DNA of 64,000 nt, from assembly GCA_946807835.1 (NCBI GenBank), contig OX327684.1, forward strand, positions 10,372,001 through 10,436,000, written 5' to 3'. The translations under genes were made by a program, and so were the position numbers. The DNA is from Ailanthus altissimus. Its lineage: Eukaryota; Streptophyta; Magnoliopsida; Sapindales; Simaroubaceae. Below the pieces are notes generated by a model. The model saw nothing but the letters and a program-made list of their open reading frames with translations, did no database searches and was not told where the DNA came from. This document shows positions 47,776 through 59,965 of the stretch, one piece after another; the stretch's first letter is position 1; each line of letters starts with the position of its first letter.

Positions 47776-50700
47776 CTCCCCCTCAAGCTGGAGCATGTAA
47801 GTTATATGCGTTAAACTTGTTACAAATGAAATCAATTCGAGAACCCCTGAGAGATTTAATAAGAATATCCGCTAGCTAGTTATTTGAACTAACATGATTA
47901 GCAAAAATACAATCAGCCAAACTCCTGGATAACAATACTAAAGTGGCCAAACCAAGCATGAGGAGACTGTTTCAAACCATACAAAGAGCGACGAAGCTTA
48001 CATACCAAACCAGACTCCCCCTGAGCAACAAATCCAGGTGGTTGCTCCATATATGTTTCTTCCTGAAGCTCACCATAAAAAAACGCATTTTTGATATCAA
48101 GTTGGTGCAAAGGCCATTGTCGAATGGCGGCCATAGATAAGAACAACCGAATAGATGAGATTTTAGCCACATGAGAGAAAGTCTCGTAATAATCCTGCCC
48201 ATAAGTCGGAGTGTATCCTTTTGCAACCAACTGAGCTTTCAATCTGTCCACCTGACCATTAGGTCCAACTTTGACAGTGTATACCCATCGACAACCAAAT
48301 GTAGAGTGCCCTGGTGGCAACCGAACTAATTCCTATGTACCATTAGCATGCAAAGTAGCCATTTACTTAACCATTGCTTGACACTAGCTAGAGTGTGAGA
48401 GTCTCACAAAGTGTTTTGGGAACAGAAACAGAAGATAAAGTAGACATAAAAGCATAATATGGGAAGGATAAGCGATGATAACTAAGAAAATTGTATATAG
48501 GATGAGGATTGCGAGTGGATCGTATACCTTTACGAATGACAATGAAAAACTGTTTAGCAGAGGGCAAGACCGCAGTTGGAGAGGAAGTAGGAACAGGCAG
48601 CGAGTCAACAGGAATAGTATCAATGGCATCGCCAGTATCAGCAGCACCTGTAAGATCTACATCAGGGACAACAGTAATAACATCATCCGTAGAAGAAACA
48701 GAGACAAGATTATCACAAGTTGGAGATGGAATGATAGACTTCGACTCAGATATTGGCTCAGAGGACACAGTAAGAGAAGCAATATAAGGAATTGGAAGAA
48801 CTTCTGTGATGATCTGTGTTTCGAAAAAAAAGGAAGAGAAGTAAGGAGAAGACTCGAAAAATGTGACATTAGCAGATATAAAATACCGTCGTGTGTCAGG
48901 AGAGTAGCATTTATAGCCTTTTTGAAGACGGAAGTACCCGAGGAAGACACATTTTATGGATCGAGCATATAACTTGTCTTGGTCAGGAGATAAGACATGG
49001 ACAAAGCACGTGCGGCCAAACACTCGATGTGAGATAAGATATAATGGTGTATCAGGATGTAGAAGAGAATGGGGAACTTTATTTTGTAAGACAGAAGAGG
49101 GTATACAGTTGATTAAGAAACACGCAATAAGAACGGCGTCTGCCCATAAACGGAGAGGAACATGATTATGGATAAGTAAGGTGCGAGCAGTTTCAATAAG
49201 ATGCTTATTTTTATGCTCGGCAACCCTATTTTGTTGTGGAGTATAGGCACAGGAGGACTGATGTAAAATTCCTTGAGAAGACAAAAATTTAGTAAAAGGA
49301 GCGGAGAAATATTCACGTGCATTATCGCTAGCAATGTATGAAGAATAGTAGAGAATTGGGTCTTAATTTCTGCACAAAAAGATTCAAATATGAAAAATAG
49401 TTCAGATCGATCTTTCATTAAAAATAACCAAGTGCAATGTGAATAGTCATTAATAAATGTAACAAAATACTTAAATCCTAAAACAGAAGGAAGTCGACTA
49501 GGACCCCAAATATCAGAATGAACTAATTCAAAGGGGGACTCAGCCCGTTTATTGATACGCTTGAAAAATGACACGAGAGTGTTTTCCAAGTTGACAGGAC
49601 ACATAGTTTAAAGACGACAATCTAGACAGATCTGGAATCATTATTTGTAGTTTTAACAGACTTGGATATCCCAGACGATTATGAATAAGTGTTAGAGATT
49701 CAGTGATAGTGCATGTTACAGATGGTTGTGGAAGACCCAAGATGATAGAGCCTCTGTGACTCATGTCCTGTGCCAATTGTCTGCCTCGTACAACGATTCT
49801 GTATAACAACAGAGTCATCAACAAAGGTGATAGCACAATTTAAAGAACGAGTGAGTTGACTGACAGATATAAGATTAAAAGGATAACACAGTATATAAAG
49901 AACAGATTCTAAAGGTAAGGAAGGAAGAGGATATACTCGACCAACTGCTTGAACAGTAGTAGTGGAACCATTAGCTAAGGTGACAGATGATAATGACCTA
50001 GATGTAGAAGTATGAAAAAGTAATTGAAGGTTATCAGAAATGTGGTCAGAAGCACAAGAATCAAGGACTCAGGGTCCTAGAGAGGAGGACTGAGTAAGAC
50101 AAGCGACCGAATTATCAGTATGTGCAACGGAGGCAATGGAAGGGGTAGACTGGTTAGCCATTTGATATTTCAGGTATTCCTTATAGTCGACACCAGTGAG
50201 AGTCATGGATGGAGGTTGCTTGTCTGTAATGTCAGAATGATCAGATTGAGCAAGGTTAGCAGCCCGAGGGGGTCGTCCATGTAACTTATAACATGTTTCC
50301 TTGGTATGTCCCCACCGATGACAATAAGTGCACTTGGGACGACTTTTCCCACGATCACCTTGCTCTCCCTTAAAAGAAGGTTGTGACTGAGATGCCAAGA
50401 CAGAGGAATTTGAATCAGTGGTAGAGGACCCATACTGATAACTTGGAGCAGAGACACGAAGCAACCGAGCAAAGACATCATCCATGGAAGGAACAACAGC
50501 ACTAGCAAGAATCTGATCACGGATTGATGAAAGCTCAGGACTAAGTGATGCTAGGGTGAGAACCATAAAAAATTTGTCCATTTGAGCAAGATCGTCAGCG
50601 ACAGTTTCACCATACGACAATTGTGAATTAAACTCAATTTTGAGGGAAGCCATCTTGTCAAGGAATTCTAACATCTCCATACCCTGTTGTTTCAAATTAA

Positions 50701-51575
50701 CCAAACTCAAGACCACAGAGTACAACATTTGAATATCATTAGTATATAAGAACTTAGCTTGATGCCATATATCAAAACATGCTCGATAGGCCTTATAAAT
50801 GGAATATAATTGAGGATCAATGATTTGCTATAATTAATTACATAATAAGGCATCAACCCTTTTCCATTTAGTTGCATCTTTATTTTTTTTAGATCGGTAA
50901 TTCTGGTAGTTAAATGGTCCTCTAAACCATATTTCATATACCATAATTCAATAGATGCGGCCCAAGAAGTATAATTACTACTCCTTATCAATTTTTCAGA
51001 TATAATCGAGAATGAACCGAAGGGAAAAATTGAATCTGTTTTAGAGCTCTCAATAGTCATCTTGGCTCACAAATCAGAGATGATAAGTTTTTCGGCAACC
51101 AGGAGCAGTTTTCCGGCAGGGCAGTGGCTGATTTCCGGTGATGTGACGGCGGCCGACGATGACAAGGGAATCGGTGGGTGGTTTTGAGGTCACCGGCGTC
51201 GTCTGGACTGATTGGTGCCGGCAGTGAAGCCTTACGCTCGCCGGAGATGGAGATCGAAAAACGTGAAGTCGAGGAAAGGGATGGCGCGTGGAGGCGCGTG
51301 CGGAAGTCAATGATTGTCGGATCGCCGGTGCTGTTTGAGAACAGGGAGGCCGGCGGTGAGAGTCCACGCGCGTAAAAAAAAGGTCAGTTTTCTGGCGACG
51401 GCGCGTGGGGGCGCGTGCGGCGGAGATTCAGCTTCTATTTTCGTGGAGGTTCTCTGATGAACGATTGGTGATGTGAGAATAGAGGACACGACCATTGGAA
51501 AAGGAAGAAAACACAGTGGTCGGAAAGGATGCAGGCGAATTTGCCAGAAAAACTAAAAATTTAGAGAGCATAATG

Positions 51576-51587
51576 GCTCTGCTACCA
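51576..51587 (-). promoter_or_regulatory. tRNA-Met primer-binding site of the minus-strand Copia
   Basis: Minus-strand TGGTAGCAGAGC directly inside the 5' LTR, one base from the common TGGTATCAGAGC. Confidence 0.85.
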
Positions 51588-51749
51588 TGTGAAAGAAGAT
51601 AATGTAATTCTATATTTCATTGTGAAGAAAACAGTACAATATATAGGAGAGAGGGCAACCCTAGAAAGGAAGTCCTCTATACAAAAAAGGAACATTATTA
51701 GTGATTTCTTATTTTAAGCCTACCATATATATACCTACTATATAGTACA
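51588..51749 (-). repeat. 5' LTR of the minus-strand Copia
   Basis: 162 bases matching the 3' LTR until the last ten or so bases, where it reads TATAGTACA instead of TACATTTCAACA. The outer end therefore seems altered or truncated, which explains the missing target duplication. Confidence 0.82.
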
Positions 51750-52381
51750 ATGAGCATCTTTTAATGTGCAAGCTTCAGCTTCCTCTTTATTTAAGCACCT
51801 GCATTCATTATGCTGTAAATTAAAAAAGGATTTGGATAACAATGAGCATACTGAAAAGAATTTCAATATCGAATTATCAAGAATATTTTAGTAAATAATT
51901 GGATAACAGATGGAAGCTGACCTTCGGGTTATTGGAACCTGGTTCCAGTTATTTTATAACTGGGAATTAGCAGCAAAAACCTGCTTTGCCAATTATTTTG
52001 ATATGACTCATAGTTTAGTTTACCTGAACTAGTCTCTCTCTCTTGACCTGGAATGGAGACAATTCAGAGAAATTAGTTCCTCAGGATGATCAGAAAAGCA
52101 TGGATGGATGGCACATTATCCAGTTTTCGGGAGGCAAAAATTCACCGTCAAAGTTTGATCTAGCTCTTTACTGGGTGAGAAGTTCTACGCGTTCAGCCCA
52201 CAATGTTGATGAACAGACAGAGAAGCAGCAGCCCCTCCTAAAGCTAAGAACTGTGTTTAACCGATTAACACCAAAACTGAAAAAGGTTCTTTCCAAGCTT
52301 CCTCCATGGTGCTCCTTGTTTGGGAAGTCCACATCTCCGCAAACTTTATCCTTCTTAAACAGCCATTCTGTTAATTACTAG

Positions 52382-53575
52382 GTAACTGAGATATATCCTG
52401 CCGAAGATGAAAGATATGGGAGAATATATCATACAACTATAAGATTGAAACATTAATTTATGAGAGAACAATAAGATTGTTAGTGTTAGTGTTCCTGTTT
52501 CTTGTATCTTGTATAAGTGGACGAAATAAGTTAACGTAATTTTCTTGTCTTCCATTAGTATTGTGACAAAATTCACTGCTAGTAAAAGGTGTGTAATGTT
52601 AAAATCATTCATGTGTTGCTAGCGGGTGGAGATTGTTTCCTTGTCCATCATTATGAAAGCATAATCTTCAATTTCTTACTCAGGTTTGTTTAGAGAAACT
52701 GGTAGAAAGAGCTTCCTAAAGAAATATTTTAACTTTCCTTCGGATCGTCTCGTTTTTTTAGTGTTGTAATAGTTGTACAATGGTCAAACCTGAAGAATAA
52801 GAAGAAGAGATATCAATATGTTGATCTAACAAATTGGATGTCTAAATGGATCAAAGACTCTTCGAAGAGAGATTGTGATTTTACAGGACTACCTGTCATA
52901 CATTAACATTCTTCTGTTTACATATACATCTTATTTTTCTCTTATACCAGTCTTTGTACGACCTTAATTCTTTTATTTATTTACTTTTCTTTTTTGGAAT
53001 TTTGGTATTTGAGCTAGAGGTCTACTGTCACGTTTATAATTTCAAAGTGTATCAAGGCATTATCTTCATCAGTTTTATTATTATTCATCTGAATTTCTGT
53101 CCAAATTAATCTCTCTCTAAATATAGAAGAAAATTTGCCCACATTTATGATTATTCACAAAGGAATTAAAATTCACACGTGGATAGGAAGTAATTGGGTG
53201 CTTCTCTTTTGTGACCTAACTTTAACACATACGCTAAATGACAAATTAAAACGTTGTAGTTGAATAACTATTTTACCCATGATAAACAGTGAAACACTGT
53301 GTACAGGTACGGTGACTTTGCATTGACTGCAATTTATCCCAAATTGTTTATCTTTTTCCTATAAACAGTTAAAACTGAAAACAACCACAAAAATCTACAG
53401 AGATCAAACCACACGTGTTGTAACAACTAGTTCGTTGGCTTTCGCTTGGCTATGCTACAGCACACTACATTACATGCTCCACATATTCCAGTTCAGTTGG
53501 GTTGTCCCAAAACTAAAACAAATAGAATCTTTGATTCTTCAGAGTTAGAGAGAGACAAATAAAAATCTCCAAATA
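52382..53575. other. Spacer and promoter region of the GNAT gene
   Basis: No gene. A G-box CACGTG occurs at 53412-53417, about 160 bases before the GNAT start codon, and another ACACGTGG about 400 bases before it. No clear TATA box. Confidence 0.5.
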
Positions 53576-56130
53576 ATGAGAAGCATACCCTTAGGAATCT
53601 CTTCTCTTACTCTTAACATTAACAACCTGAATTGCAATTCCAATTCCAAGAAACAAACACTACTCATTTCCTCTTCTTCTTCTTCAAGCTGTAACAGGGT
53701 TTCTCTTTCCCATGATTCATCTTCTCCTTCCAAATTAGGTACCTTTTTCTTTTCACTTCTCCTTGTTTCATTTTCTTTTTAATGTCAAAGTTTGCTTTTC
53801 TTTTTCTCAGTTATTTTATTAGCATGTCTGCTTTTCTGGATCCAGTATTTTTTGGAGTTTTACATTCTATTTTATTGTTCTTTTAAGTTTTAAATCTTGT
53901 TCACCTTTTAGTGGTGTTTAAACAATAGGAAGATTGAATAATTTTACTTAAGAAGAGTGTGATTGGGAGTGCTTAATTTTTATGAGAAAAGTACTTTCCA
54001 ATCATTTTATACCTATGTTCATGCATAAACAAAATACCTTTTCTTAAAAAATAAGCTCTTCCAAACGCATTGGAAGACTTATATCATATTTTGCCCGAAC
54101 CCAGAAATATAATAATCAATCCTTCTAACAATCTGGTTGACCTACTCTTTTGCAAGGTCAAACTTTCTTTCCTTTTTTTTTTGACGGGGGAGGTGGCGTC
54201 GTTGGGGTCTGCTTAGATCTCTTGAAATAATTGGTGGGGTGTTTGGTTTGATGATTATGTGTTTTTGTCCATGTCCAGAGGCTTTACTTTTTGCTTTAGA
54301 GACTATAATTGAATATTGGAGCGCAGGAATATGCAGAGCAAGTCAAATGGCTGAACTATTTTCAGCAGTGTCTCCCAAGATTGTTGTTCGGGAGGCAAGG
54401 TTAGAGGATTGCTGGAAAGTGGCCGAGACTCATTGTAGCTGCTTCTTCCCTGAATATACATTTCCTCTAGACTTGATGCTGAGGGTTGACAGGTTGGTGG
54501 CAATGCTATATGGATTTTCTGTGCAGCATGGTAGGAGAACTTGTTTGGTTGTTGTTGTCGGTGGGTCGGTGGATGAAACCTTATTTTTGGGAAGTAAAGA
54601 TTTGAAAATTGGAGGTTTTGAAGGCAAATTCAGTCTTGGTAAAGGTTCTGTTGCAGGAATTTTAACAGTGGACACCGTGGCCGATTTTCTTCCAAGAAAA
54701 GGGCCTATTCGGCAGAGAAGGTGAGCTGAATAGGTACACTTGGGCTAGTGTTTGATGGGTAATTCCCTTTTCTTCTTTTAATGGCTTGTTATAGCTTATT
54801 TAAGAATTTAGTTGCAAGAGAATACATGTTAAATTGACATTACTTTTTTTTTTGTTCTGTATTCTAGTATGGTTCTTATGTTTATGCATATTAATTTCAG
54901 AAAATGATGTTGCATTGATTTGGTGCAGATGATATACAAAATACAAACTGTTGTTCATTCTTTAAACAGAATGAATAATATTTTCAGCAAACCGTTTGCA
55001 GGAGATCTTACTCATTTGATAACTATTATTAGTTTGTGGAGAATTGTAAAATATAAGAAAAGAGCATTGCATCTTAGTCCATTGAAATAAGGATTGTTTA
55101 GAAGGTGAGTTAAAGGTTTGAGAAAAAGCCTTAGGACATGGGGTAGCAGAGTATATATACATCAACACAGAGTCAACTATGATGCCTTCTTTTCTTACTA
55201 GTTTCTGCACCCATGACTAACCTTTCTGGTTCTGGACAACTTGAAAATGCTTTCTGGTTCTGGTTGGGTATCGATTTGGTAAGACTTAGCTTTCTTGCCT
55301 GTGTTGTTGTCCCAAAAGTTTGTTCAATCCTAAGCCACGTTAGTGGATAAAAAGCTATTTTCTGTGGTAACTTAGAATTCTGATCTATCGGCCGTCAAGG
55401 TCCGTCTTCAGGTTTCATAACTGGTCACATTTCAGTTAAACACCATATGTCCCAAATTTGTAAGCATGCATGCCATTCTGTACTTCATGTTTATCCATGT
55501 GTTGATAGAAATTCTTTGACTCAAGTGATTAGTTATTCTGTAGTGGAGTAAAACCCCCAATCCCTACTTCGCAATTATCTTTAAAAATTTGACCATCTCT
55601 TTTGTGCAATTATGAATTTCCAAGTTCTATGTGTGAGAATGTGTTGGTTCAACTGATAAAACCTTTCAGGGCGATACAAGAAGTTTGGGATTTGAATCCC
55701 ACTGACACTAGAATTTGGAAGAAGTTTGATTTATATTTCTTGTAATATAAAAAAATTTATGAATTTCTATCTTCTATGTGGTTCATTTAGTTGGCAACCT
55801 TTTTCTTTTTGTCTTACAAGGAATTAATGTTCCTTTCACAGGACTGGAATTGCATACATATCAAATGTTGTGGTTTGGGAAAATTTTTGACAGAAAGGAA
55901 TAGCTGAAAGACTCGTAGCAAAGGTAGAGGCTCAAGCGAGGAGCTGGGGCTGCCGTTCGATGGCATTGCACTGTGATTTTAATAATCCTAGAGCCACAAG
56001 GCTATACAAAACCCAGGGTTTCAAATGTATTAAGGTTCCGGAAGGAGCAAATTGGTCACAGCCGAAAACCTCTCTAGATATTAAGTTTCACTTCATGATG
56101 AAGCTTCTTAAGAACCCAACCAATGTTTAG
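53576..56130 (+). pseudogene. Plastid-type GNAT acetyltransferase with one in-frame stop
   Basis: GCN5-related N-acetyltransferase of the plant plastid group, which acetylates protein N termini or lysines using acetyl-CoA. Three exons: 53576-53738, 54327-54720 and 55842-56130, phases consistent, 282 codons. Residues 1-55 are Ser/Asn-rich and lack acidic residues at the start, as in chloroplast transit peptides. The GNAT domain follows: VVREARLEDCWKVAETH, then GILTVDTVADFLPRKG, then GIAYISNVVVWENF, and after the break the QKGIAERLVAK helix and ALHCDFNNPRATRLY motif. Codon 202 (55888-55890) is TGA where relatives have arginine in the R/Q-x-x-G-x-G/A acetyl-CoA loop; CGA to TGA is a single C-to-T change. 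All else, including the final stop, splice sites and reading frame, is intact. A truncated protein would lack the cofactor-binding half. It could be a recent pseudogene, a null allele or a base-call error. Confidence 0.85.
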
Positions 56131-56291
56131 CTTCTTAAAGCATGGAAAGAATTATTTAGGAAAAAAAAGAAGGAAAAAAAAAAGAAAAGAAAAAGAAACA
56201 AAAGAAGAAGGTAAATGTAGGAATTTGAAGTGGCTTATTGTGTATGTGTAAATTGACGGGATTATATACAATTGCTATATATTCGTCAATT

Positions 56292-56304
56292 TAGTATTAG
56301 AGTC
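56292..56304 (+). promoter_or_regulatory. Decayed tRNA-Met primer-binding site
   Basis: TAGTATTAGAGTC differs from TGGTATCAGAGCC only by one G-to-A and two C-to-T changes. Confidence 0.65.
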
Positions 56305-59300
56305 TATTATCTTTCTCTGAATTTTTTTTTAAAGGACTTATTTATTGATTTTTTTTAAACCATAACTTTCCACAATGTCTGAATTTAAACTTGCTGAAAA
56401 TTATACTCCCAACTTTCGACTCTCACTCTGGTCAAATAATCACTATACGCTTTAATGGGAATAATTTTCTCCGCTGGTTACAATTCGTGTGCATGTATAT
56501 TTGAAGGAGAGGAAATATCGGATACTTGACTAATGATACAAAGGCATCGAATTCTAAAAACAAAACTTATGCCACTTGGGATGTAGAAAAATCTATGGTT
56601 ATGGCTTGGTTTGTCAACTCCATGGAGGAAGACATCGCCTCCAACTATATGTGCTATTTGACTGCCAAGGAACTCTGGGATAATATTCATCGAATATATT
56701 ATGACTTTTGAAATCAATCCTAAGTGTACAAATTACTATTACGCATTGAAGAAATTCGACAAAGAGGAGATAGTATTACAAGGTATTTCAATACTTTGAA
56801 AAAGACTATGGCAAGATTTGGATGCATTCAATGACTATGAGTGAAAATCTCTTACTAATTTCAATCACCACATAAAGCCAGTGAAAAACAATCACATCTA
56901 CAAATTTCTTGCTGGCCTAGATGTAGAATTTGATGAAGTTAGGGGAAGGATCATTAGCCATGGTCCCATTCCTTCCCTTGGAGAGGTGTTTGCTAAAGTT
57001 CGAAGGGAGGAAAGTCATCGTAATGTTATGCTCGAAAAAAAAGGCTGTTGCACCAATTGAAAATTTTGCTATAGTTGCTATTGAAGTAAACATGAATAGA
57101 ACTTCAAATAGCCAGCGCAGAACTGAAGACAAGCCTCGGGCATGGTGTGATTTTTGCAACAAACCTTGCCATACGCGTTAGATGTGCTGGAAGATTCATG
57201 ATAAACCTGCCAACTGAAAGAGCAACAAGCTTGAAAACAGATCTACTTGTGCAAATGAGGCGAATGATGGTCATTTCAGTAAAAAGCAGATAAATCAACT
57301 TCTAAAGCTGTTGAAATCCAACCAAGAGTCTGGTATTCCTAATGTTTCTTTAGGTTAAACAGGTAGCAACTCTAATGTTCTCTCATGTCATTCTAGTCCT
57401 TCACTTTGGATCATTGATTCTAGTGCATCTGATTACATTACTAATCTCTCACATGTTTTTTATTCCTATTTACCTTAATCTAGTAATGAAAAAGTCAGAA
57501 TCGTAGATGAAATTTTTTTATCTATTGCAAGAAAAGATTCCATCAAATTTTTTGAAAAAATCACCCTAAAATCTATCCTTCATGTCCTTAATCTTATATG
57601 TAATCTTTTATATGTGAGTCAATTCTCAAAAGATTCTAATTGTCATGTTACTTTTTTTTATTCGCACTGTAATTTTTAGGATCTGAACACGAGAATGATG
57701 ATTGGCAGTGCTAAAATGGTGGATGGTCTATATTACTTTGATGACTCCTTCAAAATAAACAATCTTAAGGACTTAGTACTAGTATTAGTTCTCTCTCTAT
57801 TCATGAACAAATAATGACTTGGCATCTTAGACTAGTTCATCCTAGCTTTTTTTTAATTTAAAATATCTTTTTCTTACTTTATTTGAAAATGTTGATTACT
57901 CATCTTTTCAATGTAAAAGTTGTCATTTATCAAAAAGCAATCGTACTACTTACAAACCAAAACTATATTATGCCTAAAAAATATTTTACTTGATTCATAG
58001 TTATGTTTGGGGTCCTTCAAAAATTATCACATCTTCCAAAAAAAAATGGTTTGTAACTTTTATAGATGATCATACTCGGCTATGTTGGGTATATATGATG
58101 AATGATAAATCTAAAGTTGAAAATTTGTTCAAAACGTTTTCAATATGGTTGAAAATCAATTTCAAACAAAAATACAAATCCTTTATTCCAATAATGGAAC
58201 TGAGTATTTCAACCAAGTCTTGGATAAGGTTTTTAAAGAAAAAGTGATTCAACATCATTCTATTTGTAATGATACTCCCAAATAAAATGGTATTTCTAAA
58301 AGAAAGAGTAGACATTTACTTAAAGTTGCACGTGCCCTTATGTTCTTTATACATGTTTTAAAATATCTATGGGGAGATACAATTTTAACAGCATCTTTTT
58401 TGATAAATAAAATGCCAACTAGAATTTTAAAATTCATTACACCTTTAAAGTGTTTCAAAATTTTTTTCTCTGAATGTCGACTTTTCTCTAATTTACCATT
58501 GAAAATTTTGGGTGTATTGTGTTTGTTCACCTATCTAGTAGACTTCGTTCTAATCTTGATCATAGGGTAGAAAAATATGTGTTTACTGGTTATGCTTCAA
58601 ATAAAAGGGGATATAAGTGTTATAAACCTAAAACAAGAAAAATATTTGTTAGTATGGATGTCTCATTTATTGAAAACTAGCCTTATTTTAGACAAAACTA
58701 TCTTCAGAGGGAGGTAATAGAGAATAATAAAGCTCAATTTTGGGGAAAAAAATAGTTCCTATGCCTAAATATGTTTTTTCGGTGATAGATCTTGACAATT
58801 CCTCCTTTAATAGTCAAGATATTGATAACAAAAATAAAGAAAAATGGGAAATACTAGTCTACCATTGTCAAACTTAGGTGACTCACAAACTTGGGGAGAA
58901 ATACTAATGCAAGATCACATTAATCCTACCTTAGAGTTTCGTGTTTACACTTGAAGAAATACTCATCAACAAAATAAAGACGCGCCTACAACTCTAGGTA
59001 TCTCTGATCATTTTCTATCAGATTTTATTCCTAGTATTTGTGATCTAGATATACCTATAGCACTTAGAAATGGAGTCCGAACTTATACAGAACATCCTAT
59101 CTCCAAATATATTTCTTACCATAGACTTTTGAGTCACATAAAGCCTTTACCTCCAAAATCTCTAACCTGTTTATCTCAAGAACTATTCAGGAAGCCCTAG
59201 ATAATCCAGATTAGAAATCAGCAGTTTTGGAAAAGATGAATGCTCTAAAAAGGAGTGAGACTTGGGAAATAGTTAACCTACCAAAGGAGAAAAATACAGG

Positions 59301-59965
59301 AGGATGTAAATGAGTGTTTACAGTTAAGTGTAGAGCTGATGGAAGTATAAAAAGGTACAAGGTGCGTTTGGTAGCAAACGAATTTACACAGACATACGGT
59401 ATTGATTATTAGGAGACATTTACACCAGTTGTAAAGATTAATTCAATCCGTGTCTTACTATCCTTGGTCATTAATCTTGACTAGCCCTTACATTAGCTAG
59501 ATATAAAAAATGCATTAAATGGAGATTTGGAGGAGGATGTTTTTATGAACTTACCATTGGGGTTTGAAGAACATTTAGGGGTGTAGAAAAAGGATAGATT
59601 AAGAAAATTCTTGTATGGCCTCAAACAATCATCAAGAGCATAGTTTGAATGATTTGGAAAAACTGTGAAAGGCCATGGATATACTTAAAGTTAAGCTGAT
59701 CATACCTTGCTTTATAAGCACTCGAAAGAAGGAAAGATTGTTATTTTAATTGTATATGTTGATGATATAATATTGACAGGTGATGATCATGTTGAGTTCA
59801 ACAGATTCAAAAATATTCTAGCTAATGACTTTGAGATTAAAGATTTAGGAGCTTTAAAGTACTTCATCGGAATTGAGTTTTCTAGGTCAAAACGTTGCAT
59901 CTTCATATCTTAATGAAAATATGTACTTGATCTCCTTGGAGAGACATGTTTACTCAGTTGCAAGG

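Larger units (their letters stand above)
47607..51749 (-). mobile_element. Ty1/Copia retrotransposon, internally deleted
   Basis: A 4.1 kb minus-strand element in the last intron of the peptidase relic, one base after the four-base stub GTAA of its donor site. LTRs: 47607-47775 (3') and 51588-51749 (5'), nearly identical except at the outer end of the 5' LTR. The primer site TGGTAGCAGAGC is at 51576-51587 and the polypurine tract GAGGGGGAG at about 47777-47785. From right to left on the minus strand: gag (51060-50069) with an intact zinc knuckle CTYCHRWGHTKETC; protease-like part near 50060; integrase (49604-48870); start of reverse transcriptase (48320-47915) through LYGLKQSPHAW. The YVDD half of reverse transcriptase and most of RNase H are deleted; the frame then joins the RNase H tail (ADIL, SLRG) near 47900. 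Stops occur throughout. It cannot encode its own replication. No clear target duplication was found. Confidence 0.88.
38835..52381 (+). pseudogene. ER M28-type metallopeptidase (ERMP1-like), broken
   Basis: Relic of a multi-pass membrane zinc exopeptidase of family M28. Thirteen exons can be followed: 38835-39177, 40230-40467, 41631-41786, 42266-42343, 43249-43323, 43423-43542, 43964-44122, 44295-44816, 44998-45134, 45894-46003, 46845-46956, about 47246-47602 and about 52056-52381. Catalytic-domain landmarks are visible: SSHIDT, GDCSSC, an interrupted TGE-EG, IDLEAM and VYHTK. Lesions: two frameshifts in exon 1 near the first membrane helix; a frameshift at an A run in exon 2 and a GC donor at its end; a lost base and a TAG (41748) in the catalytic TGEEEG of exon 3; a frameshift in exon 8; a deletion and indels in exon 9; a frameshift in exon 11; a lost acceptor, TGA (47270), frameshift and TAA (47599) in exon 12; a doubtful acceptor at exon 13. 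A Copia element sits in the last intron. Neighbouring intact genes argue against sequencing error as the cause. Confidence 0.9.

Noticed and set aside
48475..49165. Plus-strand open frames of 69-165 codons
   Set aside because: They are antisense shadows of the minus-strand Copia integrase region.
47602..51754. Target duplication of the minus-strand Copia
   Set aside because: The flanks GGTAA and ATGAG do not match; AATG near both ends is too short and would require non-canonical LTR ends.
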